Source: Gluconacetobacter diazotrophicus PA1 5 (lineage in GTDB: Bacteria > Pseudomonadota > Alphaproteobacteria > Acetobacterales > Acetobacteraceae). From it: a stretch of 64,000 bases of DNA. The notes under the pieces are model-generated. The model searched no databases, was not told where the DNA came from, and worked only from the letters and a program-made list of their open reading frames with translations. Positions 7,699 through 16,548 of the stretch are shown one piece after another; position 1 is the first letter of the stretch; each line of letters opens with the position of its first letter. The DNA lies in contig NC_011365.1 of NCBI RefSeq assembly GCF_000021325.1, positions 1,116,001 to 1,180,000 on the forward strand. The letters run 5' to 3'. The position numbers were made by a program, and so were the translations under genes.

Positions 7699-10600
7699 TT
7701 ATGCTGGTTCGGTCATACGCTGAGTCGTGTCGGAATTTGGTTTTATACGATACCAGATCGCATAAAGCGCCGGCAGGAACATCAGGATCAGCCCCGTGCC
7801 GGCTGCCGTGCCGCCGATCAGCGTATAGGCCAGCGAACCCCAGAACACCGATTCCGTCAGCGGGATGAAGGCCAGCACGGCCGCCAGGGCCGTCAGAATG
7901 ACCGGGCGAGCCCGCTGCACGGTCGCCTCGACCACCGAATGGAACGGATCAAGCCCCGCCGCCTGATTGACCTTGATCTGTCCGATCAGGATCAGCGTAT
8001 TGCGCATCAGGATCCCCGACAGGCCGATCAATCCCAGGATCGCGTTGAAGCCGAACGGCTGATCGAAGATCAGCAGGGTCGGCACGGTCCCGATCAGCCC
8101 CAGCGGGGCCGTCAGGAAAACCATGAACATGCCGGAGATGGACCGGGTCTCGAACACCAGCACAATCAGGGTCAGCAGGACCATTACCGGAAAGATCGGC
8201 ATCAGGGCCTTATTGGCCTTTCCGGATTCTTCCGCGTTGCCCCCGGCTTCGATGCGATAGCCGGGGGGCAGCGCGGCGCGGACCGGCGCCAAAGCCTGGT
8301 CGACCTCCGCCGTGACCTGCGGCGGCTGCAGGCTTTCGTCGATATCGCTCTGTACCGTGATCGTCGGAATCCGGTCACGCCGACGCAGGATGGGGTCTTC
8401 CGCGCGGATTTCGACATGACCGATCTGGCTGAGCGGTATCAATTGGCCCGTGCGATTGCTGATGGTCATGTCGCCCAGCTTCGCCGGGTTCAGGCGCTCC
8501 GGTCCCGCGCTGCGAACCACGAGATCGACGGTCCGGACGTCCTCGCGAACCTGCGTGACCGGCACGCCCAGTAGCAGGAACTGGATCTGTTCGGATGCTT
8601 CCTGGGGGGACAGGCCGATCAGTTGCAGCCGCGCCTGGTCCAGCACGAAATGCGCCGTCTGTACGCGCTCGCCCCAATCGGCATTGACCTGCCGCGTATG
8701 CGGATTGTTCCGCATGATCGTGCCGACCTGGGCCGCGATATCGCGCACCCGATCCGCATCCGGTCCCATGACACGGAACATGACCGGGAAATGGGTGTAG
8801 GGGCCGAAGACGAACTGCGTCACGCGGATCCGGGCATCAGGCGCCATCCCCTGGGCCACCGCCTGGCGCATGCGATCGCGCAGGCGGTCGCGGTCCTGGG
8901 CACTCGGTGTCAAGACGACGATCTTCGCGAAGGAAGGGTCGGGCAGCTCGGGGTTGTACGCCAGGAAGAAACGCGGCGCGCCGGCGCCCACATAGCTGGT
9001 GACGATCCTCGCCTCGGGCTGCGTCTTCAACCAGGCCTCCACACGGGCCGTGACCCGCGTGGTGGCTTCGATGCTGGTGCCCTCCGGCATCTGCACCTCG
9101 GCCAGCAGTTCCGGGCGGTCCGAACTGGGGAAGAATTGCTGCCGGACAGAACCCATCCCGACGAAGGCCAGCAGGAACAATGCCAGCACCGCCCCCGCGA
9201 CCATGAACTTGCGGCGCACGACCCACACGACCAGACGCCGGAAGCGACGGTAATTGGGCGTGGAGTAGATATGTTCGTAGGCGCCGTCGATCCGCTTGAT
9301 GTCCGGCAACAGCTTGACACCGAGATAGGGCGTGAACACCACGGCCACGAACCAGGAGGTCAGCAGCGCATAGCCGACGATCCAGAAAATGTTGCCCGCA
9401 TACTCGCCGGCGGTCGAACGCGCGAAGCCGACCGGGGTGAAACCGATGATCGTGACCAGCGTGCCGGCCAGCATCGGAGCCGCCGTGTGGCTCCAGGCAT
9501 AGGCGGCGGCCTTCGTGCGCTCGTACCCTTCCTCCAGCTTCACCACCATCATCTCAATCGCGATGATCGCGTCATCGACCAGAAGGCCCAGCGAGATGAT
9601 CAGCGCCCCCAGCGTGATGCGGTCCAACGCCCGACCGGTCACCAGCATGATGACCATGACGATCGACAGCGTCAGCGGCACGGCGGCCGCGACGACGATG
9701 CCGACCCGCCAGCCCAGACTTACCAGGCTGACGACCATCACCACCGCGAGGGCCACGAAAAACTTCAGCATGAACTCGCCGACGGCGGCATGAATGATGC
9801 CGGCCTGGTCGACGATTTTCGTCAGCGTGACGCCGGCGGGTAGCCCCGCCCCCAGCGCCTTCTCTGCTGCAGCCAGGGACTGGCCGAGCTTCAGCCCGTT
9901 CCAGTGATCCTGCATCACGACGTTCAGCACCAGAGTCTGGGCCCCGGCATGCCGAACAAGGTAGGTCGGTGGGTCCTCATACCCCCGCTCCACCGTCGCG
10001 ATGTCCGAGATCTTGAAAGTCCTGCCGCCCGCCGCGATGGGGATGTCGCGAATTTTCTCCAGGTCGTCCAGCGCGCCGTCCAGCCGCACGAAGACCTGCG
10101 GGCCGCGCGTATCGATCGAACCCGCGGCCGTCACCGCATTCTGACGCTGAAGTGCCGCGAACACGTCCTGGGCGCTGATCCCGAGCGTGAGCAGTCTGGC
10201 ATTGGAAAAATTGACGAAGATCTGTTCCGGCCGTTCGCCGATAATATCGACCTTGCGCACGCCCGGCACATGCAGCAGACGCTGCCGCACCGTTTCCGCC
10301 TGACGGACCAGCAGACGTTCGGGCAATCCATGACCGTCCAGCGCATAGACCGCAAAATCGACATCGGAATATTCGTCATTGACGAACGGTCCCTGCACGC
10401 CTTTCGGCAGAAGGGGCATGGTGTCGTACAGCTTCTTGCGCGTCTGATAGAATTGCTCGGGAACGACGGCAGGCGGCGTGTTGTCCCTGAGCGTGACCAT
10501 CATCAGCGCCAGGCCCGGCCGGGTCAATGTTTCCACCCGGTCGTACCATTGCAGTTCCTGCACGCGCTTTTCCAGCGGATCGGCCACTAGGTCCTGCATT

Positions 10601-10782
10601 TCCTGCGCCGTGGCGCCCGGCCAGATGGCGGTCGCCGTCAGGGTCTTGACCGTAAAAGGCGGATCCTCGGCCCGACCGAGGCTGAAGAATGCATAGGCTC
10701 CCGACAGGGCCAATGCCACGATCAGGAACAATGTAATCCCGCGCTCGCGCACCGCGAGGGCAGAAAGATTGAATCCGCTCAT
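7699..10782 (-). CDS. RND efflux pump inner-membrane permease
   Basis: A 1027-residue proton-driven transporter of the resistance-nodulation-division (AcrB/HAE1) family, the usual full length. The N-terminus (ITLFLIVALALSGAYAF) is the first transmembrane helix, followed by a large periplasmic loop. Transmembrane blocks recur near residues 335-475, 525-545 and 860-1010, giving the duplicated 12-helix plan. The segment LGLLVDDAIIAIE in the first membrane block carries the acidic pair used for proton relay in this family. It starts with ATGA overlapping the adaptor stop, so the two are translationally coupled. With the adaptor and the NodT-type factor at 12709 it makes a complete tripartite pump. 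The substrate cannot be told. Confidence 0.94.
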   Translation of the reverse strand: MSGFNLSALAVRERGITLFLIVALALSGAYAFFSLGRAEDPPFTVKTLTATAIWPGATAQEMQDLVADPLEKRVQELQWYDRVETLTRPGLALMMVTLRDNTPPAVVPEQFYQTRKKLYDTMPLLPKGVQGPFVNDEYSDVDFAVYALDGHGLPERLLVRQAETVRQRLLHVPGVRKVDIIGERPEQIFVNFSNARLLTLGISAQDVFAALQRQNAVTAAGSIDTRGPQVFVRLDGALDDLEKIRDIPIAAGGRTFKISDIATVERGYEDPPTYLVRHAGAQTLVLNVVMQDHWNGLKLGQSLAAAEKALGAGLPAGVTLTKIVDQAGIIHAAVGEFMLKFFVALAVVMVVSLVSLGWRVGIVVAAAVPLTLSIVMVIMLVTGRALDRITLGALIISLGLLVDDAIIAIEMMVVKLEEGYERTKAAAYAWSHTAAPMLAGTLVTIIGFTPVGFARSTAGEYAGNIFWIVGYALLTSWFVAVVFTPYLGVKLLPDIKRIDGAYEHIYSTPNYRRFRRLVVWVVRRKFMVAGAVLALFLLAFVGMGSVRQQFFPSSDRPELLAEVQMPEGTSIEATTRVTARVEAWLKTQPEARIVTSYVGAGAPRFFLAYNPELPDPSFAKIVVLTPSAQDRDRLRDRMRQAVAQGMAPDARIRVTQFVFGPYTHFPVMFRVMGPDADRVRDIAAQVGTIMRNNPHTRQVNADWGERVQTAHFVLDQARLQLIGLSPQEASEQIQFLLLGVPVTQVREDVRTVDLVVRSAGPERLNPAKLGDMTISNRTGQLIPLSQIGHVEIRAEDPILRRRDRIPTITVQSDIDESLQPPQVTAEVDQALAPVRAALPPGYRIEAGGNAEESGKANKALMPIFPVMVLLTLIVLVFETRSISGMFMVFLTAPLGLIGTVPTLLIFDQPFGFNAILGLIGLSGILMRNTLILIGQIKVNQAAGLDPFHSVVEATVQRARPVILTALAAVLAFIPLTESVFWGSLAYTLIGGTAAGTGLILMFLPALYAIWYRIKPNSDTTQRMTEPA

Positions 10783-11879
10783 TGCATCGCGACCTTTGTC
10801 GAGGCGATCTGCACATGCTCGCCGGCATGCAGATAGTGACCGCCGGCCGCAGCGATCAGCATGCCCGGACGAAGATCCGCACCGGGGAGGATCGTCGCTG
10901 TATCCTCGCCGATATGTGCGATCTGTACCGGATGAAAGCTGACCGTCGATGCCCGGCTATCCACGCTCCAGACGCCGGGTCCCCTGCCCTCGTCATCGAC
11001 GGCGCCCAACGGCACGACGAGCGCGGACGGATCGTCGCTGGCTTCAGGCAGGTGGACACGCACCGTCGCCCCCAGCGGCGCGTCCGCGCCAGGCCCGTCC
11101 ATGACGTAACGGGCCTCGAACGTGCGGGTACGCGGGTCGGCGGCGTCGGACAGTTGCCGCAGATGCGCGGACACGCGGGAACCCGCGTCATACAGCTCGG
11201 CTTCCGCCGCGGAATGCAGGATCGGACGCACCCCTTCCGGCAGGTCGATTGCGGCCTCGCGCGGGCCGGCATGTGCCAGCACAATCACGGTCTGGCCGGC
11301 CGCGACGACATGCCCCGGTTCCGCCAGGGTCTGGACGACGACACCGTCTTCATCCGCCCGCAGCAGGGAATAATCGTCCTGATTGCGAGCAATCTTCTCC
11401 TGCGCGATCGCCGCATCCAGTTGCGCGCGGGCGCTGTCCGCTTCGGCCTTCACCTGATCGTAAGCCGAGGCCGCCACGGCACCGGTCGCGACAAGGCCGC
11501 GATAGCGACGCTCATCCGCCGCGGCCTGGACCCAGCGGGCGTGCAATGATGCAACGCTGCCGATCTGAGTTGTCACGGCATGGAGGTAATCCGTCGGGTC
11601 CAGGCGCATCAGCACCTGCCCCTTTGAGACAGTCTGTCCCGTGTCGACCAGGCGTTCGACGATCTTGCCGGACACGCGAAAGCCGAGATCGCTTTGGACG
11701 CGGGCCGCTACGACCCCCGTGTAGACATGCTCGGCAGTCGCTACGGATTCGATCCGCACCGTCTCCACGATACGGTCGGCCGTGCGTGGATCAGGATCGT
11801 CTTTGGGCTTGCAGGCCGACAGCCCGAATGCGGTGCAGATACCGGCCGCAGCAAGAAGGGATAGGCGTGTTCCGGCCAT
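10779..11879 (-). CDS. RND efflux periplasmic adaptor (HlyD/AcrA family lipoprotein)
   Basis: A 366-residue membrane fusion protein linking the RND permease to the outer-membrane channel. It begins with a lipoprotein signal (about 23 residues) ending in a lipobox-like LSAC, so Cys23 is likely lipidated. Beta-barrel and lipoyl halves flank a helical hairpin at roughly 95-165 (rich in Ala, Gln and Arg), followed by the C-terminal membrane-proximal domain. It is the first gene of the adaptor-permease operon, and the stop overlaps the permease start. A sigma70-like promoter and a TetR-type operator lie 30-65 bp upstream. Confidence 0.92.
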   Translation of the reverse strand: MAGTRLSLLAAAGICTAFGLSACKPKDDPDPRTADRIVETVRIESVATAEHVYTGVVAARVQSDLGFRVSGKIVERLVDTGQTVSKGQVLMRLDPTDYLHAVTTQIGSVASLHARWVQAAADERRYRGLVATGAVAASAYDQVKAEADSARAQLDAAIAQEKIARNQDDYSLLRADEDGVVVQTLAEPGHVVAAGQTVIVLAHAGPREAAIDLPEGVRPILHSAAEAELYDAGSRVSAHLRQLSDAADPRTRTFEARYVMDGPGADAPLGATVRVHLPEASDDPSALVVPLGAVDDEGRGPGVWSVDSRASTVSFHPVQIAHIGEDTATILPGADLRPGMLIAAAGGHYLHAGEHVQIASTKVAMQ

Positions 11880-11910
11880 GTTCGGGCTCCCAACGGGTTT
11901 GGAAGCCCAA

Positions 11911-11945
11911 ATTGTACACTTGTGACCGTATTGTCAATTAGTCAC
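11911..11945 (-). promoter_or_regulatory. Promoter and TetR-type operator of the adaptor-permease operon
   Basis: On the minus strand, TTGACA (complement of 11932-11937) and TACAAT (complement of 11911-11916) are separated by 15 bp and face the adaptor gene. Over them lies the inverted repeat GTGACCG-N12-GTCAC (11922-11945, 24 bp). The same repeat, with the same arm spacing, occurs upstream of the NodT-type gene at 12635-12658. This makes it a good candidate operator for the TetR repressor encoded between them. Confidence 0.65.
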
Positions 11946-11964
11946 ATAAAGCCCCGTGCTAAAT

Positions 11965-12573
11965 TCACGGCGCGAGGCTTCTCAGGACGAGACTGGCCAG
12001 CGTCGCCGCATCATCGTCCAGCGTGTCCATGTGCTGTTCGAGCAGGAGTGGATGATAGATCGACTGCAGGACTAGCATGATGGCATGACAGGTCTCGTCA
12101 ACAGGCGTCTTACGCTCGAACTCGCCTCCCTCGCGACCTTCGTGGATCAGATGCTCCACCATGCCCTGCAAAGCCTCGACAAAGCTCCTGGAGGACGACC
12201 ACTCTTCCTCCACTGCCGAATAGACGATGTCGTGCAGTTTACGCTCATGAGAAAACAGCGCGACGGTATTGCGCGCCAGCGCAAGAAAAATCCGGCGCAT
12301 TCTGTCGGAAGCTGACTTGTTATCCTCAATGATCGCTTGAAGATCCGCGTGCATCTTGCCGTGCTGGAGCGCGCAGATCGCCTCGCCGATCGCCTTCTTA
12401 GAGTCGAAGAATTTGTAGATATAAGCTTTCGACAGACCGATCGCGTCGGCCAGATCGGCCATCGTGGTCTTCTTGTATCCGTAATGCCCAAAATGTTCGA
12501 TGGCCGCCGTCATGATCTGATCCCGGCGTTCATGATCGACCGGGCCGCGTTGTCCGCTACGAGGCGTGCGCAT
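11965..12573 (-). CDS. TetR/AcrR-family repressor of the efflux pump
   Basis: A 202-residue one-domain repressor. The N-terminal helix-turn-helix covers about residues 17-65 (TMADLADAIGLSKAYIYKFF). The rest is the helical ligand-binding and dimer domain. The start at 12573 is chosen because GGGAGGA lies 6 bp upstream; the in-frame ATG ten codons earlier lacks this. It sits between the adaptor gene and the divergent NodT-type gene. It most likely represses both, and itself, through the repeated 24-bp operator. A minus-strand TTGTCA-N17-TATCTA promoter overlaps the downstream operator copy. The inducing ligand is unknown. Confidence 0.9.
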   Translation of the reverse strand: MRTPRSGQRGPVDHERRDQIMTAAIEHFGHYGYKKTTMADLADAIGLSKAYIYKFFDSKKAIGEAICALQHGKMHADLQAIIEDNKSASDRMRRIFLALARNTVALFSHERKLHDIVYSAVEEEWSSSRSFVEALQGMVEHLIHEGREGGEFERKTPVDETCHAIMLVLQSIYHPLLLEQHMDTLDDDAATLASLVLRSLAP

Positions 12574-12624
12574 CCTGTTCCTCCCGACTGAAATCCATCT
12601 CATAGATAGAACGTCGGTTATAAA

Positions 12625-12658
12625 TTGACAACGAGTGACGTATGTGTATATCGGTCAC
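12625..12658 (+). promoter_or_regulatory. Promoter and TetR-type operator of the outer-membrane factor gene
   Basis: TTGACA at 12625-12630 and TATATC at 12647-12652 are 16 bp apart and face the NodT-type gene. The inverted repeat GTGAC-N14-CG-type-GTCAC (12635-12658) covers the spacer and the -10. Read on the opposite strand it begins GTGACCG, exactly like the copy at 11922-11945. The repeat also overlaps the start of the likely tetR promoter, so autoregulation is expected. Confidence 0.65.
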
Positions 12659-12708
12659 CCGACAACGCCAGGACGTCGCGTGTCCGGGCTGATCGAAAGT
12701 CGACCACC

Positions 12709-14187
12709 ATGAACCTTTCGCTTCCCGCATCCAAGCTGAACGCCAATCGCACGAGGCACGGGGGACTACTGGCTCCCGCAGTAGCCTTGACCATGACGCT
12801 CATGACAACGGCCTGCGCGGTCGGCCCCAACTATCATGCACCCGATACGCATCTTCAGCCCTTCCACAGTGCTGCTGCTGTCGACATGCGACAAGTCGCC
12901 TCGACTCCACCGTTAGATACATGGTGGGAGGGATTTCACGATCCCGAACTAGTCCGCATAGAACAGCGTGTTCTGACCCAGAACCTTGATCTCGCGGCCG
13001 CAATAGCGCGCGTCCGCCAATCTCGAGGTGCCGCTGAGGCGGCCACGGCGCGCCTGCTCCCCACCCTGGATTTCAACCCGCAGGCTTCCGCGAACCGGCT
13101 GTCGCAGGAGGGGCTGATCGGCCATGTCGTTCGCACCATACCGAGCTTTCACCGCGATTATCGCACTTACGATGTAAGTGGCACCGCAAGCTGGGAAATC
13201 GACCTGTTCGGCGGCCTACGACGTGGGCAGGAAGCCGCGCGTGACGAAGCGGAAGCCGCACAGATGGAGCGTGTGGGGGAACGTATCACGGTCGCCGCTG
13301 ACGCGGCGGACGCCTATTTCCAGATCCGCGGCGACCAAGCCCGCCTGGCCGTCGCGGAAAAACAGATCACAGTGGACGCCCATCTACTGGAACTGGTGCG
13401 TCAACGGCGAACGAGCGGCGTTTCGAATGAGCGGGAACTGGCCCAGGCCGAGGCGTTACTGCAATCGGCGCGCCAGACCGTGCCGCTACTCCGCATCGCA
13501 CTCGAAGCGCAGCTCAATCGGCTCGACGTACTAATGGGCGCGCAGCCCGGTACCTATGCCGCCGAACTGGGAACGCCGTCTGAAATTCCGGCCATCCCTG
13601 CCATCGGCGGTACGAACAAACCCACGGACGTGCTACGCCGCCGACCGGACATTCTGGCTGCCGAACGCAGACTGGCGGCATCAAATGCGAGGATAGGCGC
13701 GGCACTCGGCGACTATTACCCCAAGCTCTCTCTTTCGGGCATCCTCGGCTTTCAGAGCATCAATCCTCAGCATCTTTTCACGGCACCAGGGTTTCAGGCT
13801 GTCGGATCAGGCGCCATTCGCTGGAGGATCTTTGATTTCGGCAAAATAGACGCTGAGGTACAGCAGGCACGCGGCGCCAATGCTGAGGCTCTCGCGCGTT
13901 ACCAACTAACGGTTCTCCACGCTGCCGAGGATGTCGAGAATGCTTTCACAACCCTGGTGCAGACGGAGCAGCGCACAGACGACCTGCTGACTGAAGTCGC
14001 CTCGCTGACCCGCGCGCGCGATCTTTCCCAGCAATCCTTCCAGGCCGGTGTTATTCCTTTGACGGACGTGCTTGACGCAGATCGGCAGCTTCTTGACTCA
14101 CAGGACCAACTGGCCCTCAACCGGGCGAATGCGGCGCGGGCTGCAGTCAGTTCGTTCAGGGCCTTGGGGGGAGGCTGGCCGACATGA
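12709..14187 (+). CDS. NodT-family outer-membrane efflux lipoprotein
   Basis: A 492-residue TolC-like outer-membrane channel protein of the NodT family. The start at 12709 is preferred over the in-frame ATG at 12625, because 12625 lies in the promoter. A signal peptide with a TTAC cleavage region suggests lipidation at the Cys before AVGPNYH, a sequence typical of this family. Two repeated outer-membrane-efflux domains with Ala/Gln-rich helices follow; the RRRPDILAAERRLA segment in the middle is a family hallmark. It provides the exit duct for the divergent adaptor-permease pair. Its stop overlaps the start of a tiny membrane protein (ATGA). Confidence 0.91.
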   Translation: MNLSLPASKLNANRTRHGGLLAPAVALTMTLMTTACAVGPNYHAPDTHLQPFHSAAAVDMRQVASTPPLDTWWEGFHDPELVRIEQRVLTQNLDLAAAIARVRQSRGAAEAATARLLPTLDFNPQASANRLSQEGLIGHVVRTIPSFHRDYRTYDVSGTASWEIDLFGGLRRGQEAARDEAEAAQMERVGERITVAADAADAYFQIRGDQARLAVAEKQITVDAHLLELVRQRRTSGVSNERELAQAEALLQSARQTVPLLRIALEAQLNRLDVLMGAQPGTYAAELGTPSEIPAIPAIGGTNKPTDVLRRRPDILAAERRLAASNARIGAALGDYYPKLSLSGILGFQSINPQHLFTAPGFQAVGSGAIRWRIFDFGKIDAEVQQARGANAEALARYQLTVLHAAEDVENAFTTLVQTEQRTDDLLTEVASLTRARDLSQQSFQAGVIPLTDVLDADRQLLDSQDQLALNRANAARAAVSSFRALGGGWPT

Positions 14188-14315
14188 CAGCAATGATCAA
14201 GAAAACATGGTGGAAAGTTGGCTCATTTTTCTTCTCTATGCTCATTGTTCTGCTTGTTCATGGAGTAGAAATCTTCGAAAAGATCCGCTCACGTCATGCG
14301 CAGCGCGAATCTTGA
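14184..14315 (+). CDS. Small single-span membrane protein coupled to the efflux gene
   Basis: A 43-residue frame begins with ATGA overlapping the stop of the NodT-type gene. It encodes a short basic N-terminus (MTAMIKKTWWK), one hydrophobic segment of about 20 residues (VGSFFFSMLIVLLVHGV) and a charged tail. Its 3' end overlaps the start of the LysR gene by 20 bp. The tight coupling and the membrane helix suggest a small accessory subunit or regulator of the pump, in the manner of AcrZ. No homology is claimed; a chance frame remains possible. Confidence 0.45.
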   Translation: MTAMIKKTWWKVGSFFFSMLIVLLVHGVEIFEKIRSRHAQRES

Positions 14316-15174
14316 ATATTTCAAACTGGCCGTGGAGGCCGGCAGCCTCACGCGGGCGGCCGGCCTCCACGGCGTGAGAGTGTCTACATTTACCCGCGCC
14401 ATCGACAGGCTCGAAGATGAGTTTGGCGTTACCTTGCTGGAGCGAAACCACGCCGGCGTTCGCCTCACGGTCGCCGGTGACCTACTGTTTCAGAGAATCG
14501 TCACGCTGCTTGATGATCTCGATGAAGTCAAAGCTTTATGCCAGATGCTTGGAACAGGCGGTCACGGAGTCGTTCGTATCGGTACACTGCTCCCTCCGGT
14601 CGGTGCGCTGTTCAGGCTTGCGTTGTCGGTCTGGAAGACGAAACATCCCGACATCAGAGTAATTTTTTACGAGATGGGAACACGTGACCTTCGGACCTCG
14701 CTGTTCCGCCGTCGTGTGGATGTGATCTTTTCCACGCCATTTGCGAAATCCGGCGCGATTGAATCACTTCCGTTTTGCCGCGAGAGTCTGATGCTGGCCT
14801 TGTCGAGTGAACACCCGTTGCATCGATACGAGAGTATCACACAAGGACAATTGCGAAATGAGACTTTTCTGGTTCAGGACTGGGGACGCGATCATAGCGT
14901 GAGGGACCGCTATATCGAGATTCTCGGCGAAGATGTGACCATTGAAACCCATCCGGCCGGAAAACAGTCCGTGCTCGCACTGGTCAGCGCAGGATACGGG
15001 GTAACGCTTGCTGTTCAGAGCCAGGCCGAACGCGGCTTTCCAGGCGTCGTTTTTCGCCCGCTTCGAGAGCGTCACGCCCACCTGCATATTCGTCTTGGCT
15101 GGGAGGCCGATCGCCAGGACGCGGTGACGGGCCGATTCGTTTCCTTTATTCGAGATTTTGTTCGCCAGCACTAA
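14296..15174 (+). CDS. LysR-family transcriptional regulator
   Basis: A 292-residue LysR-type regulator. The winged helix-turn-helix covers residues 1-60 (LEYFKLAVEAGSLTRAAGLHG, read in two parts, then LEDEFGVTLLER). The remainder is the two-lobed substrate-binding domain. Its 5' end overlaps the small membrane protein gene and its 3' end overlaps the convergent DUF2274 gene by 29 bp. In my recollection a LysR gene is often found at this side of trbI in related elements, so it may belong to the transfer module rather than to the efflux cargo. The target is unknown. Confidence 0.88.
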   Translation: MRSANLEYFKLAVEAGSLTRAAGLHGVRVSTFTRAIDRLEDEFGVTLLERNHAGVRLTVAGDLLFQRIVTLLDDLDEVKALCQMLGTGGHGVVRIGTLLPPVGALFRLALSVWKTKHPDIRVIFYEMGTRDLRTSLFRRRVDVIFSTPFAKSGAIESLPFCRESLMLALSSEHPLHRYESITQGQLRNETFLVQDWGRDHSVRDRYIEILGEDVTIETHPAGKQSVLALVSAGYGVTLAVQSQAERGFPGVVFRPLRERHAHLHIRLGWEADRQDAVTGRFVSFIRDFVRQH

Positions 15175-15391
15175 TTCGAAGGCGCCTTGCTTTGGAAAAC
15201 GCCCTGTCTCCGTCCATAAAGCGCGCGAGCATTGGCCCAATGAGCTTTGCTGGCGTGATCTCGGCCTTACCGCTTTCACGCGCCAGCAGGCGGGCATATT
15301 CGACCAGATCGCGATGCACGGCGGCGGGAAGATCCACGGTGAGCCGAACCGGTTTGTCATTCTCAATCGGGCCAAGCCTGAGCTTTGTCAT
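15146..15391 (-). CDS. DUF2274 family protein
   Basis: An 81-residue protein of the DUF2274 family, regularly encoded just after trbI in alphaproteobacterial trb clusters. The sequence VRLTVDLPAAVHRDLVEYARLL reads like a ribbon-helix-helix strand and helix, so a small DNA-binding or regulatory role is plausible. Its ATG overlaps the trbI stop (ATGA), so it is the last gene of the long trb operon. It overlaps the end of the convergent LysR gene. Confidence 0.85.
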   Translation of the reverse strand: MTKLRLGPIENDKPVRLTVDLPAAVHRDLVEYARLLARESGKAEITPAKLIGPMLARFMDGDRAFSKARRLRISAGEQNLE

Positions 15392-16548
15392 CGGGAAGCC
15401 TCCTGTCTGTAAGGGGAGAGAACCAGATCACGATGCACCATGACCCGCACCGGAAAGCCGCGCCGGATCGTATTGGTGGGCTGGATATTGAGCGAGCGTC
15501 CGACCATCTGCTCACCGATCTGGTTAAATCCTTGCGAGCCGCCGGTGCGCAGCGCCTGGGCGATGCCATTGCTGCCACCGATATCGGCCTCTGAACCTAC
15601 GCTGAGCACGGTCGAGACCAACGCGGCCTTGAACACCTCGCCCCAATGATTGTCGGTCTGGTCCTGCAACCCGGCAAACCCTGCCGCATCGGCAGCCGGC
15701 TCGTTCTCCAGCACAATCGAATCATTCGCACCGCGTATCAGTCGGGTCCAGACCAGCAGCACTCGCGTCTGCCCGTAGGCGATCTGGGAATCATAGCGGC
15801 CGATCAGTTTCGCCCCCTGCGGGACCAGCAGGATATGCCCGGTCGGGCTGTCGTAGACATTCTCCGTCACCTGGGCCGTCACCTCACCCGGCAGGTCAGA
15901 GCGGATGCCGGTGATCAGCGCACCGGGAATGATTGATCCTGCCTGGATTACATAGGGGCTGGGAACGGTCGTCAGACGCGCGGCGCTGACGGTTCGCTGG
16001 TCAACCGGTCCATCGAGAAACGCCTGGTTGCGATCGGTGGCAGCACCGGCTGCCGGAACCGGGGTGGCGCCGGCCGTCACCGGGGCGGCGCTGTTTCGCC
16101 CGACCTGCGTCTGGGTGAACAGGTGGCTGACCCGTGCTGCTTCCTGCTCCTGAGCCATGCGCTGCTTCTCGGGATCAGCCGGTGCGGCGGGTGTCGCCAT
16201 GCCGGGAGCACCCACGCCTGCCTTGAGGAACGGCCTGCCGAGATCGCCGGGCAACGGCGGCCCAAGACGTGGCGGATGGGTATAGTCTCCCGGCAGGTTC
16301 GCCAGTCCATCCGGTGTGGTGCGGTTGCCGGTATTATAGAGTTCGGCCTTGCCCGTTCGGGGTGTGGGCTTCAGCGCCACATAGAGCGCGCCCCCGACAC
16401 CGAGCACCGCCACCAGCGTCAGCCCCATGATCACCCTGCGCGACAGTCGCGTGACCGGCGGTCGCGTGACGCGCAACCGCATCTCGCCTGGCGGCCTGAC
16501 CGGAGGCGCCGGTTTGTCCGCCTCCCCCGCACCGGTGCTCCCGCTCAC
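15388..16548 (-). CDS. trbI: TrbI/VirB10-like conjugal transfer protein
   Basis: A 386-residue bridge protein of the type IV secretion channel that spans from inner to outer membrane. After a proline-rich cytoplasmic head there is one transmembrane helix (IMGLTLVAVLGVGGALYVAL), then a proline-rich linker and the C-terminal VirB10 beta-barrel domain (VIQAGSIIPGALITGI to the end). The start is GTG at 16548, which overlaps the trbG stop as GTGA; an upstream extension to 16707 would run through trbG and is rejected. Coupled to trbG and DUF2274. Confidence 0.93.
   Translation of the reverse strand: MSGSTGAGEADKPAPPVRPPGEMRLRVTRPPVTRLSRRVIMGLTLVAVLGVGGALYVALKPTPRTGKAELYNTGNRTTPDGLANLPGDYTHPPRLGPPLPGDLGRPFLKAGVGAPGMATPAAPADPEKQRMAQEQEAARVSHLFTQTQVGRNSAAPVTAGATPVPAAGAATDRNQAFLDGPVDQRTVSAARLTTVPSPYVIQAGSIIPGALITGIRSDLPGEVTAQVTENVYDSPTGHILLVPQGAKLIGRYDSQIAYGQTRVLLVWTRLIRGANDSIVLENEPAADAAGFAGLQDQTDNHWGEVFKAALVSTVLSVGSEADIGGSNGIAQALRTGGSQGFNQIGEQMVGRSLNIQPTNTIRRGFPVRVMVHRDLVLSPYRQEASR

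Noticed and set aside
8623-9843. 406-codon plus-strand frame opposite the RND permease
   Set aside because: Antisense to a well-conserved permease; the composition is typical of a shadow.
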